From Vermamoeba vermiformis (lineage: Eukaryota; Tubulinea; Echinamoebida): 64,000 nucleotides of DNA. This document shows positions 48,905 to 59,737 of this stretch, piece by piece. Each line of letters begins with the position of its first letter. The first letter of the stretch is position 1. The notes below the pieces were generated by a model. It was not told the origin of the DNA. It did not search any database and saw only the letters and a list, made by a program, of their open reading frames with translations. The translations under genes and the position numbers were made by a program. Location of the stretch: NCBI GenBank assembly GCA_045837725.1, contig JBEWZL010000227.1, positions 186,001 to 250,000 of the forward strand. The letters run 5' to 3'.

Positions 48905-49562
48905 ATGGCCGATAAATGTGCTTTTTGCAACACCGCCATCTGTTTCGGTGGAGTCGAAGAAAACGGCAAGCAATATCACGCTAAGTGCACTCCTTCTGCT
49001 CGAGGTAATTATTAAAATAATAAAATACATTAATTTATCATAATTTTTGGCGTGGTGCAACTATTCGTTGCCTTTCACCAGCACTCACAAAACAAATAAA
49101 ATATTTCGAAATTAAATTTCAATATTTGGGAATCTTTTCTCAATTGTGTGCATTAGGCATACATTTACTTTACCTTTCGTTCATAAATTAATTCAAGCTT
49201 GATTCAGGCGTTGATTTGGATGCCTTGAAATCTGCCCAAAAAGAAAAAGATCGCCTTGAAGACGAAAAGCGACGACAGGAGTACATTTCCAAGATGCCTG
49301 AGAACCTTGGCTCAATCGAGGTACGTGATAAATCCAATTTTCTATCGCTCACTCGTCAATCGCAAAAAATCTTTGCAAATCTGCGTGCAGAATCTTTTTA
49401 CAAATTTGCGGGGCCATTGTATACTGTCGCTAATACATATCTAATGATTATGAATAGGTTGGTGCTGGTCCTGACGGCAAAAAAGCCGGTATCAGAGTCA
49501 ATCATGTCACGGGTGAAGTGCGACTCGTTGCAGGTCAGCCCAAAGTTTCAAATCACCATTAA
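48905..49562 (+). CDS. Small LIM-like zinc protein
   Basis: Three exons (48905-49004, 49208-49320, 49458-49562) in phase give 105 aa. The N-terminus is MADKCAFCNTAICFGGVEEN and then KQYHAKC. The Cys-x2-Cys ... His-x2-Cys spacing matches the first zinc finger of a LIM domain, but the second finger is absent. A charged helix follows (SAQKEKDRLEDEKRRQEYIS), then a glycine-rich strand region (GAGPDGKKAGIRVNHVTGE). Half-LIM proteins of this size exist in amoebae. The partner is unknown and may be cytoskeletal. Confidence 0.7.
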
Positions 49563-50964
49563 AAAGCAAAGAATTAATCGTTAATGTTCGGTTGAATATA
49601 AAATTGTAATATGTTGTATCATTGTAAGCGAGCGGTTGAGAATTTGTTTTTGATCGCGGGTGAAATCCGCCTTATCGATGAACAGCCGTCAAAAAGACCC
49701 AATAATAATAAGTACATAGCTGATTAGTATTCGGTGTAATGCTGATTACTTGGCGCACATTTCCGTCGGCGAAAATTTAAGCGGATTTGTAAACGATCTT
49801 TGTGTTTCTATTAACTTCAACGCCTTAGCTTCAACGCTGGTGCCAAGTGCTTCTATTAGTGGTAATCGATGCTTTGATGCGGGAAATAGTCCTTAAGTCA
49901 AAAAATTGTTGCTATTTTTACCTTTCAAAATTATGCGCCGAAAAGTCCCTTCAATTAACAATCAAAAAACGATCACGCAACCACAAAGAAACATATAAAA
50001 GCAGCTAGGAGCTATGAAGAGCTGTTAATAGATATTCAATCATCGTTTGACAAAATGTTCTGACTTGCAGACCTGCATTCACTATCAGAAACAATTAGAA
50101 AATAGAAGCGTAGTCATAAATCAAAAATCAAAAAAAGGAGTAGGCCGAAAATATGGCAAACATTGCTTTAGGGTAAATATGAATTTGACTCGAATTATAT
50201 TTGGATTTGAAACATAAAATATAATTGAAAATAAAGATACTCAACCTTTAACGCAGGAATAATAGAAATAGAGATGAGGGAAGTTGGATAGCAGTCGGTC
50301 AAAAGAAAACGGGCGTAGAAATGAAACCAAAGAAAAGTAAGTTCTGATTTCGCTCTACACGCATTCGCGTTGTCCTCAAATTTGTTCCCGCAAGCGAAAA
50401 TAACATGATATATGCATAATTTAAAGCATAGAAATAATATTTTCTGGCTCATACTCAAATTCTAATAGTTATTACGCAAATTTCTCAAGTTAGAATGATC
50501 GAGTAAATCTCGACGAGTAAGAATTATTTTGTGGGCATTATTAATATTCTAAACCAATAATATTTACTTAAAGGCTCGTATACGTAAAAATTCTTTTGTG
50601 CAATATGTTTTTTGTGTTTCAGAAATTTTATTATTTCCCATCCGTTTTATTTGTCATTACACATTTTTAAATTATAATTGTCACGCGGACAAAATCATTG
50701 TTTGTTCACGTAATTTATTTTGGTATTGTCCGGCGATTATATTGCCCACATATCAAGCTGCGGATTACGTTCTTAAATCCGTTGTAATTGCCGCGCGATC
50801 TTGTAACGTATTTAGACGCCCTCAGATAATCTTTTGCATTTGCATATTTGCCATATTATTAATAACTTATTTAAGTGGTATATTGGCATTTGCTAATTGC
50901 TTTATTAGGCTCTCCAGAGAATTCTTTTGGATCGCATCACTCGAGCCGATCTGCAGAGTACGAC
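49563..50964. other. Largest gene-free stretch, 1.4 kb upstream of makorin
   Basis: A/T-rich sequence with several short frames, none with protein-like composition. No tRNA, repeat family or splice chain was recognised. It may hold a long 5' leader or promoter for the makorin gene. Confidence 0.45.
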
Positions 50965-53900
50965 ATGGGCAATAATAGCAGTACTTCAGCCTCTAATACT
51001 CCTTGTAAATTCTATCAAGTAAGTAGCTAGCTCCTATAATATCTAATTTATATTCAATGAATATTTTGGGCAGTCACAGCCCGGAACAACAACTGACTTG
51101 AAATTGTCTTGCGAATTCTCCCTTTGATATTTTTGGATTTTTAATATTGTTTCTAATATATTACGAGCAAATACAACGATATTTTGATATTAATTCGGTT
51201 TCTTTAATAAATTAGTTAAGGGGTGCAGGTCGTGATTTTTTTTCTTAACGCAAAGAATCTTGTTTAGGAAATGACAATTTAATTAGTATATACCACGTAA
51301 ATATTCGCGTAGTATCATATATACATTATCATCAAGTAATTATTGAATGAGAAAATTGAATCCGGACAACGGGATCCAGCAAAGTACACGAATTAAAAAA
51401 TCAGACACTAATATTTAATTTTGTGGTACAGCTCGGTCAATGCGCTAAAGGCAGCAAGTGCCCCTTCTTGCACAAGAAAATATCAAGTTCTAATCAAATT
51501 TGCAAGTTCTATGCTGGCGGATTCTGCCGCAACGGAGATCGGTACGTGCAATACTTAAAATATACTTGGGTTGGCTCAATTTGTGATTTTAAGCATTGAA
51601 AAGATACGCCAATAATATTTTTTATGGTATTAATGCCTTTTTTGTTATTTTCTCAGGTGTCCTTTTGCGCATGTGAAACCGAACGACGATCTGAGTGACG
51701 AAGTGGAGTCTGAGGACCAGAACTTGAATTTATCTGCCAATGAGCATTCATTAGGCGAGACTAGCTCATCTTCTTACGACAACGCGACTGTTTCTCCTCC
51801 GAATCCAAAATCTCAATTTCAATCACCCCCGAATCCCACGTCTTTTGCTGGAAAGGAATCATCTCCTTATGCCTCGCGAGAATTCAATTCGCCGCCTAAC
51901 AAAAATAACATGCCTAATGGCACGAGCAGCTCTATGAACGGACGACATCCGCATCAAGCCAGTTCAGCTGCAGGATCACATCCAGCTCCACTCGAGATTG
52001 AAGACGACGATGAAGATTTGGACATTTTAATTACCAAGTCTATTGATATGGGCATGGACGACGATGACGACGATTCATCTTACGAAGAAGAAGAGCCCGG
52101 CAAATCCGCGTACCCTACATCCTCTGCAGTTGCGATGGCCCAACGATCGCGCGCAAATAGTCTTCAACATAACTCGGGCAGCTTTGATTTTCTGTTCTTA
52201 AAGAGTGCCTCGCCATTGTCGCACTCGACGTTCTTCGAAGATGTGTTTACCTCGCGAAGTGAGCACATCTGGAAAAATCAAGCTGGATCCGTGACGCAAC
52301 CACCAACTGGAAACTTGATCGCTGGAAATACTTCCAACACGCACAAGGGTAATTCAGGCTTCAATTTGCCGCTCAAGTCACCTATCTTCACTGGCACTAG
52401 TGGTGGATCCGTTCAAAGCCCGCGCTTGTCAGGCTTGAATTCTCCGCGCGAGAACCCACGTACTGGACACGCAGTCTCGTCCTATAGCGGCACTGTGAAT
52501 CAAACTGCCGCTGTGGCTCCACACGGTCTTGCCAAGGCTCATCGAAGTGACAGCAGCAGCTCGTTGTTCTCTGAAAACGATCCTGCTTTTGCACTGCTCT
52601 CGCCGACCACACGCGTCGTTAATCCACCAATCATCAATGCTTCTTCTGGTGGCAGCCAAGTCCAAGTGACCGGCGAAGAAGAGTTCGATCCAATGTTCCA
52701 AGTGCCCTATGATCAACCCACGGACGAGAGTCAGCCTGAGTCATTCGCTGAAGAAGATATCGTGATCACTCCACGCAATGGTGAGAGTCACGTGGTCAGT
52801 GCTAATCGACCAATCATGAACTTCTTGCATCAACCCGTGTCAGTCCCCAGCAGTTTGACATCGCCCTACGGTTCATCATTGCCCAAGCACGGGACAGTCT
52901 CGCCGAACAGTCACATGAGCACGAGTGTCAATAAGATCGTCTTCGTTGAAACAGCAGTCAATAGCAACAAGTTTGGCCACAATGTCAACAACGGATCTCC
53001 CGTCGAACAAATCGAGCCATACGATCAACCCTTTGAAGACATTTCTCCACCGTTCTATTCGGATTCGTTGTCGCAGTCCATGAAGCTCTCGGGAAGTCCG
53101 CCAGGCAAAAAGGGCAAGACGCTGTGCACGTTCCATATTGATGGCAAATGTCGATATGGTGACACGTGCAGAAACATTCACGGAGATGTGTGTGACATGT
53201 GTGGCAAGCCTTGTTTGATCCCCGGTGACACTTCTCAAAACGAGAGTAAGTATCAGCTACAGAGCGATCAGGATCCTGCGATCTGGATGTGGATCCTGTC
53301 AGCCTCGCTTTGATTTTATTAACAGAAGGACGAGTATTAATATATTATCATTAGAGCACATCGCAGTGTGCGAGGAAAAGCAGCAGAGACAACGAGACAT
53401 TGATACGTCAAGAGACTACGAATGTGGCATTTGTAACGAAAGAATTATTGAAAACGGAAGAAAGTTCGGTCTCTTAGGTAAGTTCGTTGATAGAATTTCT
53501 CTCGAATATAACCTTTTTTGGCATTATTAAAGTTGCTAATATGATTTTTTGATAGTGACGTGCAATCACATCTACTGCGTTCCGTGCATTAAACAATGGC
53601 GTCAAGACAACCAATCGTCCGAATGCCCGCATCCCAAGTGCTCGACCGTCAGCACGTACATTGTGCCATCACCGACGTACGTGTCTGAAGGTCCCAAAAA
53701 GAACAGTTTGGTCGCCAGTTACCGCGAAAAAATGACAAAGATACCGTGCAAGTATTTTGACTTTGGAAAAGGAACTTGCAAATTTGGCGATAACTGTCAT
53801 TATGCACACGTGGATGGCAATGGAAGGTAAGTCAATCGAATTTTAATTAGACAATTAGAATTTTTCACGAATCTGTATCAAAAATCTCATTTTGTATTTT

Positions 53901-54027
53901 TAGACCCGTGTCAATGCCGCAAAGAACGTTTATTGACAGCTCGGGTGAATTCCAACATTACGGCGAAATTAAATTAGCGATGTTCCTTGAGCCGCAACTT
54001 GAGAGGAAAAAATCGAACAACGATTAA
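50965..54027 (+). CDS. MKRN: Makorin-type RING E3 ubiquitin ligase with large insert
   Basis: Six exons (50965-51018, 51432-51541, 51657-53245, 53355-53477, 53556-53826, 53904-54027), in phase, give about 756 aa. In order: CCCH finger 1 (CKFYQLGQCAKGSKCPFLH), CCCH finger 2 (CKFYAGGFCRNGDRCPFAH), a low-complexity insert of about 480 residues rich in Ser, Asn, Pro and acidic runs, CCCH finger 3 (CTFHIDGKCRYGDTCRNIH), the makorin Cys/His patch (CDMCGKPCL), a C3HC4 RING (CGICNERI ... CNHIYCVPCIKQW ... CPHPKC) and CCCH finger 4 (CKYFDFGKGTCKFGDNCHYAH). This is the diagnostic makorin order. Makorins ubiquitinate proteins and bind RNA. The large insert makes it far longer than the roughly 480 residues of animal MKRN1. 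Confidence 0.9.
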
Positions 54028-54242
54028 GACAAAAGAAAACAACAACAAGAAAATGTAAAATTAATACGAACGACAACAAAACAAAACCAACAACCAAAGA
54101 AAAGAAAATTGTATTAAAGTAACTTATTAATTTTGTGCCATAGTTGAAAACAACAAAGAAAACGAAACCAAAACTAATGTACATAAAAAAAAATACCCAA
54201 AATAAAATAATTTTGATTGATTAAGAATTATTAATTACATGT

Positions 54243-56346
54243 TTATTCTCCAGCATTAGCTGATAGCAAACTCGGTTGAGTCTGCATTTTAATGGAGCTT
54301 CGATTAGCTTTTTTGCTCTCGTCGATAGAGCTCAATGGGCCGCACGGTCTTGGCTCTTGAATGGTGAGCAAAATCATCAGACTTGTAAAAGTTGTGGTGA
54401 AATAGGTTGTGAACCACATTCCGTAGTATCCCCAAGGCTGCCAGATCAGATCCGTCAAGCCTCCGATAACGATCGCCGTTAACCATAGAATAACACCTGC
54501 TGTGCTTGTATAGATAAACGTAGTAGCCTAGAATAGAAGACGGAAGTTAGCTTCCGGCGTAAAATTTTTTGACACGTGTCACCACGTACTCTTGTCAATC
54601 GTTTGGCGCGTCCCTGGCTAACCTCGACTTTCATCTTCTTACGTGACCGAGTAAGCTTGACGCCCGTGATATAATAAAATATGATACAAGCCAATCCAAC
54701 AATTACGTAGAATATACCAATGATGATAAGGAAGAGGGTTATCGGAAATGAAACTCCTCGTAAAATACTTTGTGCAAGTTCCAGGGCTAAAAATACCGCA
54801 AATACGGCCCAAAACGGCTTTTTGAACTTCTTTAAATTTCTGTTGATTTTCACCGTGTTCTTGTCCATGAGTTCGTGCCTAATTTGGTTAGACGGTTTGA
54901 CGGCCTAGAAGGACTTACCAATACAAACTGACCAGCATTAAGTTCATGATTAAGAAGGGCCAGTGGGGTGTTATTAATAGATTGTTCAACATGAACGGAT
55001 AAACTCTTCTGGACATGAGCGGATCCACCGCAACTGACAAGAATCGAACTATAAAAAATTTATTAGATCCGCTATTTGACCATAGCATCCTACTTACTAG
55101 TATTTCCGACCATTTCTAACACTAGCATCGTTTGAGTGACGGTAAATTGACCCCGTTGACAGCCCTTGATCTTGGCAAAAACAGCGAATTTGTAAACGGC
55201 CAAAACGAGGCAAGTCAGCGTAAAAGCTGACATAAATACCGAGAAAAATATTACAGCGCCTGAATTCATCATTTCATCCCAGGCATTGTAATCTGGCAAT
55301 GAAATTTTTAGCCCGCGAGGTTGCATCCGATTTTGATTTTTTGCCATAATTGGTTATTCGAATCCACTTACCTCCGGAAGTTATTCTAACTGTAATATTA
55401 TAGCCATCTACTAAGTATTGTTGAAGTTGCGCCAGTCTTGGTGGCGAGGCTTGAACCACAGGAATTGTTACGTCAGGAAAAAAGCCGTATTCTACTACAT
55501 AGTTGTTGATACCAGGAATATCCACTAGAAATATAAATGATAAGTAACATAGCCATTTTTGAATCTGCCGCGGTAGCTTCTTGTTGCCTTGGGAATTTTG
55601 CCAAATAAGGAAAATTTACATTTCGTAAATCGATCAACCGCAACACCGGGCAAACGAAACATTAACAAAATTCGGAATATATATTGAGATGATTGAGTTA
55701 ATTTTACGAAATTGACTTACAGGGACCGAATCCGCTAAACGTGATGATCCCGACGATCGATCCAACTCTATTTACTGTTTCAAGCATTTGTGGGTATCTT
55801 GGGCTGTCGAATATCATAATGCTATAGTTGGAACGATATAAATGCATTAGAATCATAATCTCGAGTTTGAAATTTTGACATTAGATCCAAATCCAACCTG
55901 TTTTCCAGATTTGAGCTATTGTATAGTGCTAATGGTGCTGTAATATTGAACTGAAAATCTTTAGGACCAAAAAGAGTTTGCCGCGGCGTTAGGAAAGTCT
56001 GAAAAACAAGCCGTTAAAACAGCGCATCTCACTAAAAATATTATTAAAATTAAATTTGATACAGATTTGATCAAGTTGAGAATATTATAATGACCTCTTC
56101 CCATTAAATTTTTCGCTTTACTTACAATACCAGCAAATTCTGGCGGGCTTAAAATTTCCAACGCCGTGCTGCTCCATATTAAACCTTTGTATAAATTTAA
56201 TGAGTAATTATTAATACCGTTTTAACGACCCTCCAGCCGCAATTAATGTGACGTGAACGGTATTCGATCCCGCCCCAGCCATGACGTTACTTACACATGA
56301 GTATTATAATATTACGTTGCAGAGACATGGCATTGTGGTACAGCAT
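54243..56346 (-). CDS. PA-domain-like polytopic membrane protein
   Basis: About eight exons from ATG at 56346. The first exon and the start of the second give a signal peptide (MLYHNAMSLQRNIIILMCLI). The ectodomain has FNITAPLALYNSSN, VGSIVGIITFSGFG and then DVTIPVVQASPPRLAQLQQY, a pattern like the protease-associated (PA) domain. At least five hydrophobic helices follow (SGAVIFFSVFMSAFTLTCLV, FPITLFLIIIGIFYVIVGLA, TAGVILWLTAIVIGG, TTFTSLMILLTI). The C-terminus is polar (IQEPRPCGPL...SLLSANAGE). PA domain plus multipass membrane resembles receptor-like or intramembrane-protease families, but no GxGD or HExxH motif is seen. Family open. Confidence 0.55.
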
Positions 56347-56639
56347 GAGGTTCAACTTTCGTGATTTTATTTTTTCGTGTTGTCTGACCCGAGATCTATT
56401 TTTGGTTTCACAAACTTTGAAAAAGGAAATAAGCGATGAACTAACCCGTTTTATTTTATAAATAAACGTTCAGTATAATAATTGAATATTAGTGATATTG
56501 CTTAATTACACTCTTTATCGACAATTAGGGATGCATCTACTCAGAATTTTCTGAGCCGAGTAAAATAAGCGATTGCCACAGTTTAAGAAAAGTTTTCTAC
56601 TCGTTTTTTTCAGTTACTATCTGTATTACAGTACACAAC

Positions 56640-57466
56640 ATGTCCCTCTTCGTAGGCAAGTAAATTTAGCATGCACGCCGATCACTTGAACGTTCTTATT
56701 GTACATCAAACTACCAAATTGGATTTTAAATTTTAAATTACAGCTTAATCTTACTCCTTCCCGTATATTCGATGTTATTCATAATAGTTTACCACAGGAA
56801 GATTACCAAGCGACGTTCGTCAACGAGAATTAGAAGATTTGTTTGACAAATATGGCAAGATCCTCCGTTGCTACATTAAGTCAAGTAGGTTAACGCGATC
56901 AACGTTGTAGTGAAATTATATTTGTAGCTTATTTTTTAGCACGAATTTTGTACTAAGCTTAGAATCTTCCAATATTACCTAATTCAATTCTTGTATGCGT
57001 ACTTAAGCCGTTAGATGGTTGCAGTAATTAAAAATACAATTGTAGACTATGCTTTCATCGAGTTTGAAGACAGAAGAGACGCTGAAGATGCCATTAAGGG
57101 GATGGACGGTTACCGTTTGAGCGGCCGTCCCATCGTCGTTGAGTGGGCTAAGGGCAGTAGAAGGGATAGTGATTCGCGAGGTTAGTGCACTTTACGATTC
57201 TCAAGCCTTGGTGACGAGACTAACTTGAAATCATTTTGTTGCAGATGTCGATCGCGCGTCATGCTTCAACTGCGGTGAGAAGGGTAACTGGGCTCGTGAA
57301 TGTCATATGCAAGCATCGTATTAACATATGACTATGCGACGAATCATTCTAACTGTTGCTTAGTGATGTCAGCCGCCGTCATTCCAGATGTAGATCGATG
57401 TCAAGATCACCCAAGCGATCAAGGTACGTACGCGATACTAGACATTATCGATACTTTTCCCTATGA
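56640..57466 (+). CDS. SR splicing factor: RRM, zinc knuckle, short RS tail
   Basis: Exons 56640-56659, 56802-56884, 57025-57180, 57245-57317 and 57364 on. The RRM opens [20 protein letters not shown] and holds [17 protein letters not shown] and [11 protein letters not shown]. This is close to SRSF-type splicing factors; RNP2 is LFVGKL and RNP1 is degenerate (DYAFIEF). A zinc knuckle follows ([14 protein letters not shown]), in which the usual His is Asn, so zinc binding may be weakened. The tail is RS-like ([18 protein letters not shown]). If not spliced further, the frame stops at 57464-57466. If the donor at 57424 is used, it joins in frame to the next gene. Role: splice-site choice in the nucleus. 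Confidence 0.75.
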
Positions 57467-57560
57467 TTCTCGAGTAATTCCTCATTTTTGTGACCGAAAG
57501 TAATTTTGCATTTTTTCTCAAGTCCTCTTTTACACCTAAATCTTTAGATCAACACCACGA

Positions 57561-59460
57561 ATGGAAAAAACAGTAGCTCAAAAATTCGATTATATTGTCG
57601 TATTGGACTTTGGTAAGAAAGATAGGTACTACGATCTAACCCATCCTTGCTAACGGAATTTAAATTGTCAGAGGCGACTTGTGATGAGAAGAAAAATTTC
57701 GGGCCTCAAGAAATTATCGAGTTCCCGTCAGTATTAATCAATACAAAGACCTACCAGGTAAGATCAAGTCGCGAATAAATTATAAAAAAGTTATTTTACC
57801 TTAGATTAACTAAAATAGACCACAAAAATCATTAATGCATTGATTATTATCTATTTAAATATTTTAAGCGAAATCCGTTCACAATTTAATTTTTTTGTCG
57901 CAGGTCGAAAGCGAAATCCAACTTTATATAAAGCCTGTTGCTCAACCACAATTAACCAAGTTCTGCACTGAACTTACGGGCATCACACAAGACAAAGTCG
58001 ACAAGGGCGAGCCATTTTTACCGGTAAGGCTTCAATCTAAACCCTTACACGTGCATCCGCATTGAACCAGCCTTTTTTAACTTTTATTGCTCGTTTTATT
58101 AATAATTACATTATAGTCTTTCGAAAAATATCAAGCGTGGCTGAAGGAAAACAAGCTCTTCGATAAAAAATGGACTTTCTTGACTTGCGGAGGTAAGAGA
58201 TCCGTTCTATGAAAATCTCTCGCCTAGGAAAACGCTTAATATCTATCATATACAACGATATTATAATATTTACGTGTTATTTATGCTCATTATGTTTTTG
58301 TAGATTGGGATCTGCTTCGCATGTTGCCAGCACAAACTAAACTCTCTGGCATTCGAATTCCAAAAGAATTTAAGAGCTGGATTAATATCAAAAAAGTATT
58401 TTCATCATTTTACAACAGAAATGCTGCCGGTACGTTACCTACAAACTTCATTTATTTGCCACAAATTTTTGCACGTGACTGACTTTCGACGGATCTGCTT
58501 AGGCATGGCTGGCATGTTAAATATTCTCGGCATGAAATTAGAAGGTAGACACCACTCTGGTATTGATGACTGCAGAAATATTGCCAGAATTGCTGTTGTA
58601 AGTGTCAGATCTGCCTCGTGACGCGTACCTCTCGCGACATTGAACACTTCCTAACTAACGCCTTTTCCGATCAGCAAATGATGAAAGACGGCGTAATATT
58701 TGATTACACTGAAGCACCTAAAGCTGAGGCTGGAGGCAATGACGCACCTGTTTCAAACTTGCCTTGGGTTGAGGTACGGATCTCGAGCACGAACCTACGA
58801 CCATTAGTGAATTGAGTTCTTAACGCTAACATGCAACAGGTTGGCAAAGGCAAGTTCTGTCTTTTACCACGCCCCAACAAGAAGAAAATTGGCGAGTTGA
58901 AGATGGAAGGCTGTGAAGTACTGGTCACCATGATGACTGATGCCGAAGGAGCCAACCGTACGTACTTAAATGTAATCACGTGACTTATAGCACTGTACTA
59001 ACGACTTGGGACCTACAGTATTTAAACAAGGATGCGAGTTCTCAATGCTCGAGTGGGTTCATTTGCCAATGCCCGCAAAGTCACTCCCTTCACCGATGGA
59101 CAAAGACTTTTTCAAGACTCGTAAGTCCTGCTTATAGTTCGTATTATCTAAGCATTATACTAATGGTATGATTATGTATGCAGGTGTTGCTGAACTGGCG
59201 AAGATGTTGAACGAAGGCCAAAAGATTGTTTTCCACTGCGACGACGGAATCACGCGATCAGCCGTCATTGTTTACGCTGTTTTGCGCAGCTTAGGCAAAG
59301 ACGCTGCTAAGGCTGAAGAGCTGATAGTCAAGTCAAGGTAAAGATATCATGCATTAAATATCCGTATCAAACTAATGTGATCGATAGAGCGCCTGCCGCG
59401 AAAGGATTAACATTTACAGCGCGACAATGGGCTGACGACATTGCAGGCGTTTCTAAATAA
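57561..59460 (+). CDS. ERI1-type 3' exonuclease fused to a dual-specificity phosphatase domain
   Basis: Eleven exons, all GT-AG and in phase, give 366 aa from ATG at 57561. Residues 1-190 are a DEDDh exonuclease of the ERI1 group: VVLDFEATCDEK (DxE), EIIEFPSVLI, CTELTGITQDKV, TCGDWDLLRMLP and GRHHSGIDDCRNIARI (HxxxxD). After a linker the C-terminal part is a dual-specificity phosphatase: GKGKFCLLPRPNKKKIGELK, LVTMMTDAEGA, EWVHLPMPAKSLPSP and the active-site loop HCDDGITRSA (CX5R), near CDKN3-type enzymes. ERI1 enzymes trim histone mRNA, 5.8S rRNA and small RNAs. Such a fusion with a phosphatase is not one I know. The second module could act on RNA 5' ends or on phosphoproteins. Confidence 0.85.
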
Positions 59461-59737
59461 AGCGGAATAACTTTTGTTTTTTAACCTTCGTGCAGTTTAA
59501 GTCCCGACAAAATGAAATTCTGAACCTGCTCAAGTAAGTGGTGGAATAATAAGCGAATCTGATAATCTCTTCAGGAGTACAGTAAGGCTAGAATAGTTAA
59601 TCTGTCACTATCTGTCAAGTAACGTGTCAAATTACGGAAAGACAGCGGACACCGGCAAAAATCTTGGTAAGAAATTTATTCTTTAAATTTCAACAATAAG
59701 CAGAGCAACATAAGAGATGTTAATACGCTCTACTATA

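Noticed and set aside
50598-50975. 125-residue frame upstream of makorin
   Set aside because: Its composition is A/T-driven and hydrophobic at random, and it overlaps the makorin start in another frame.
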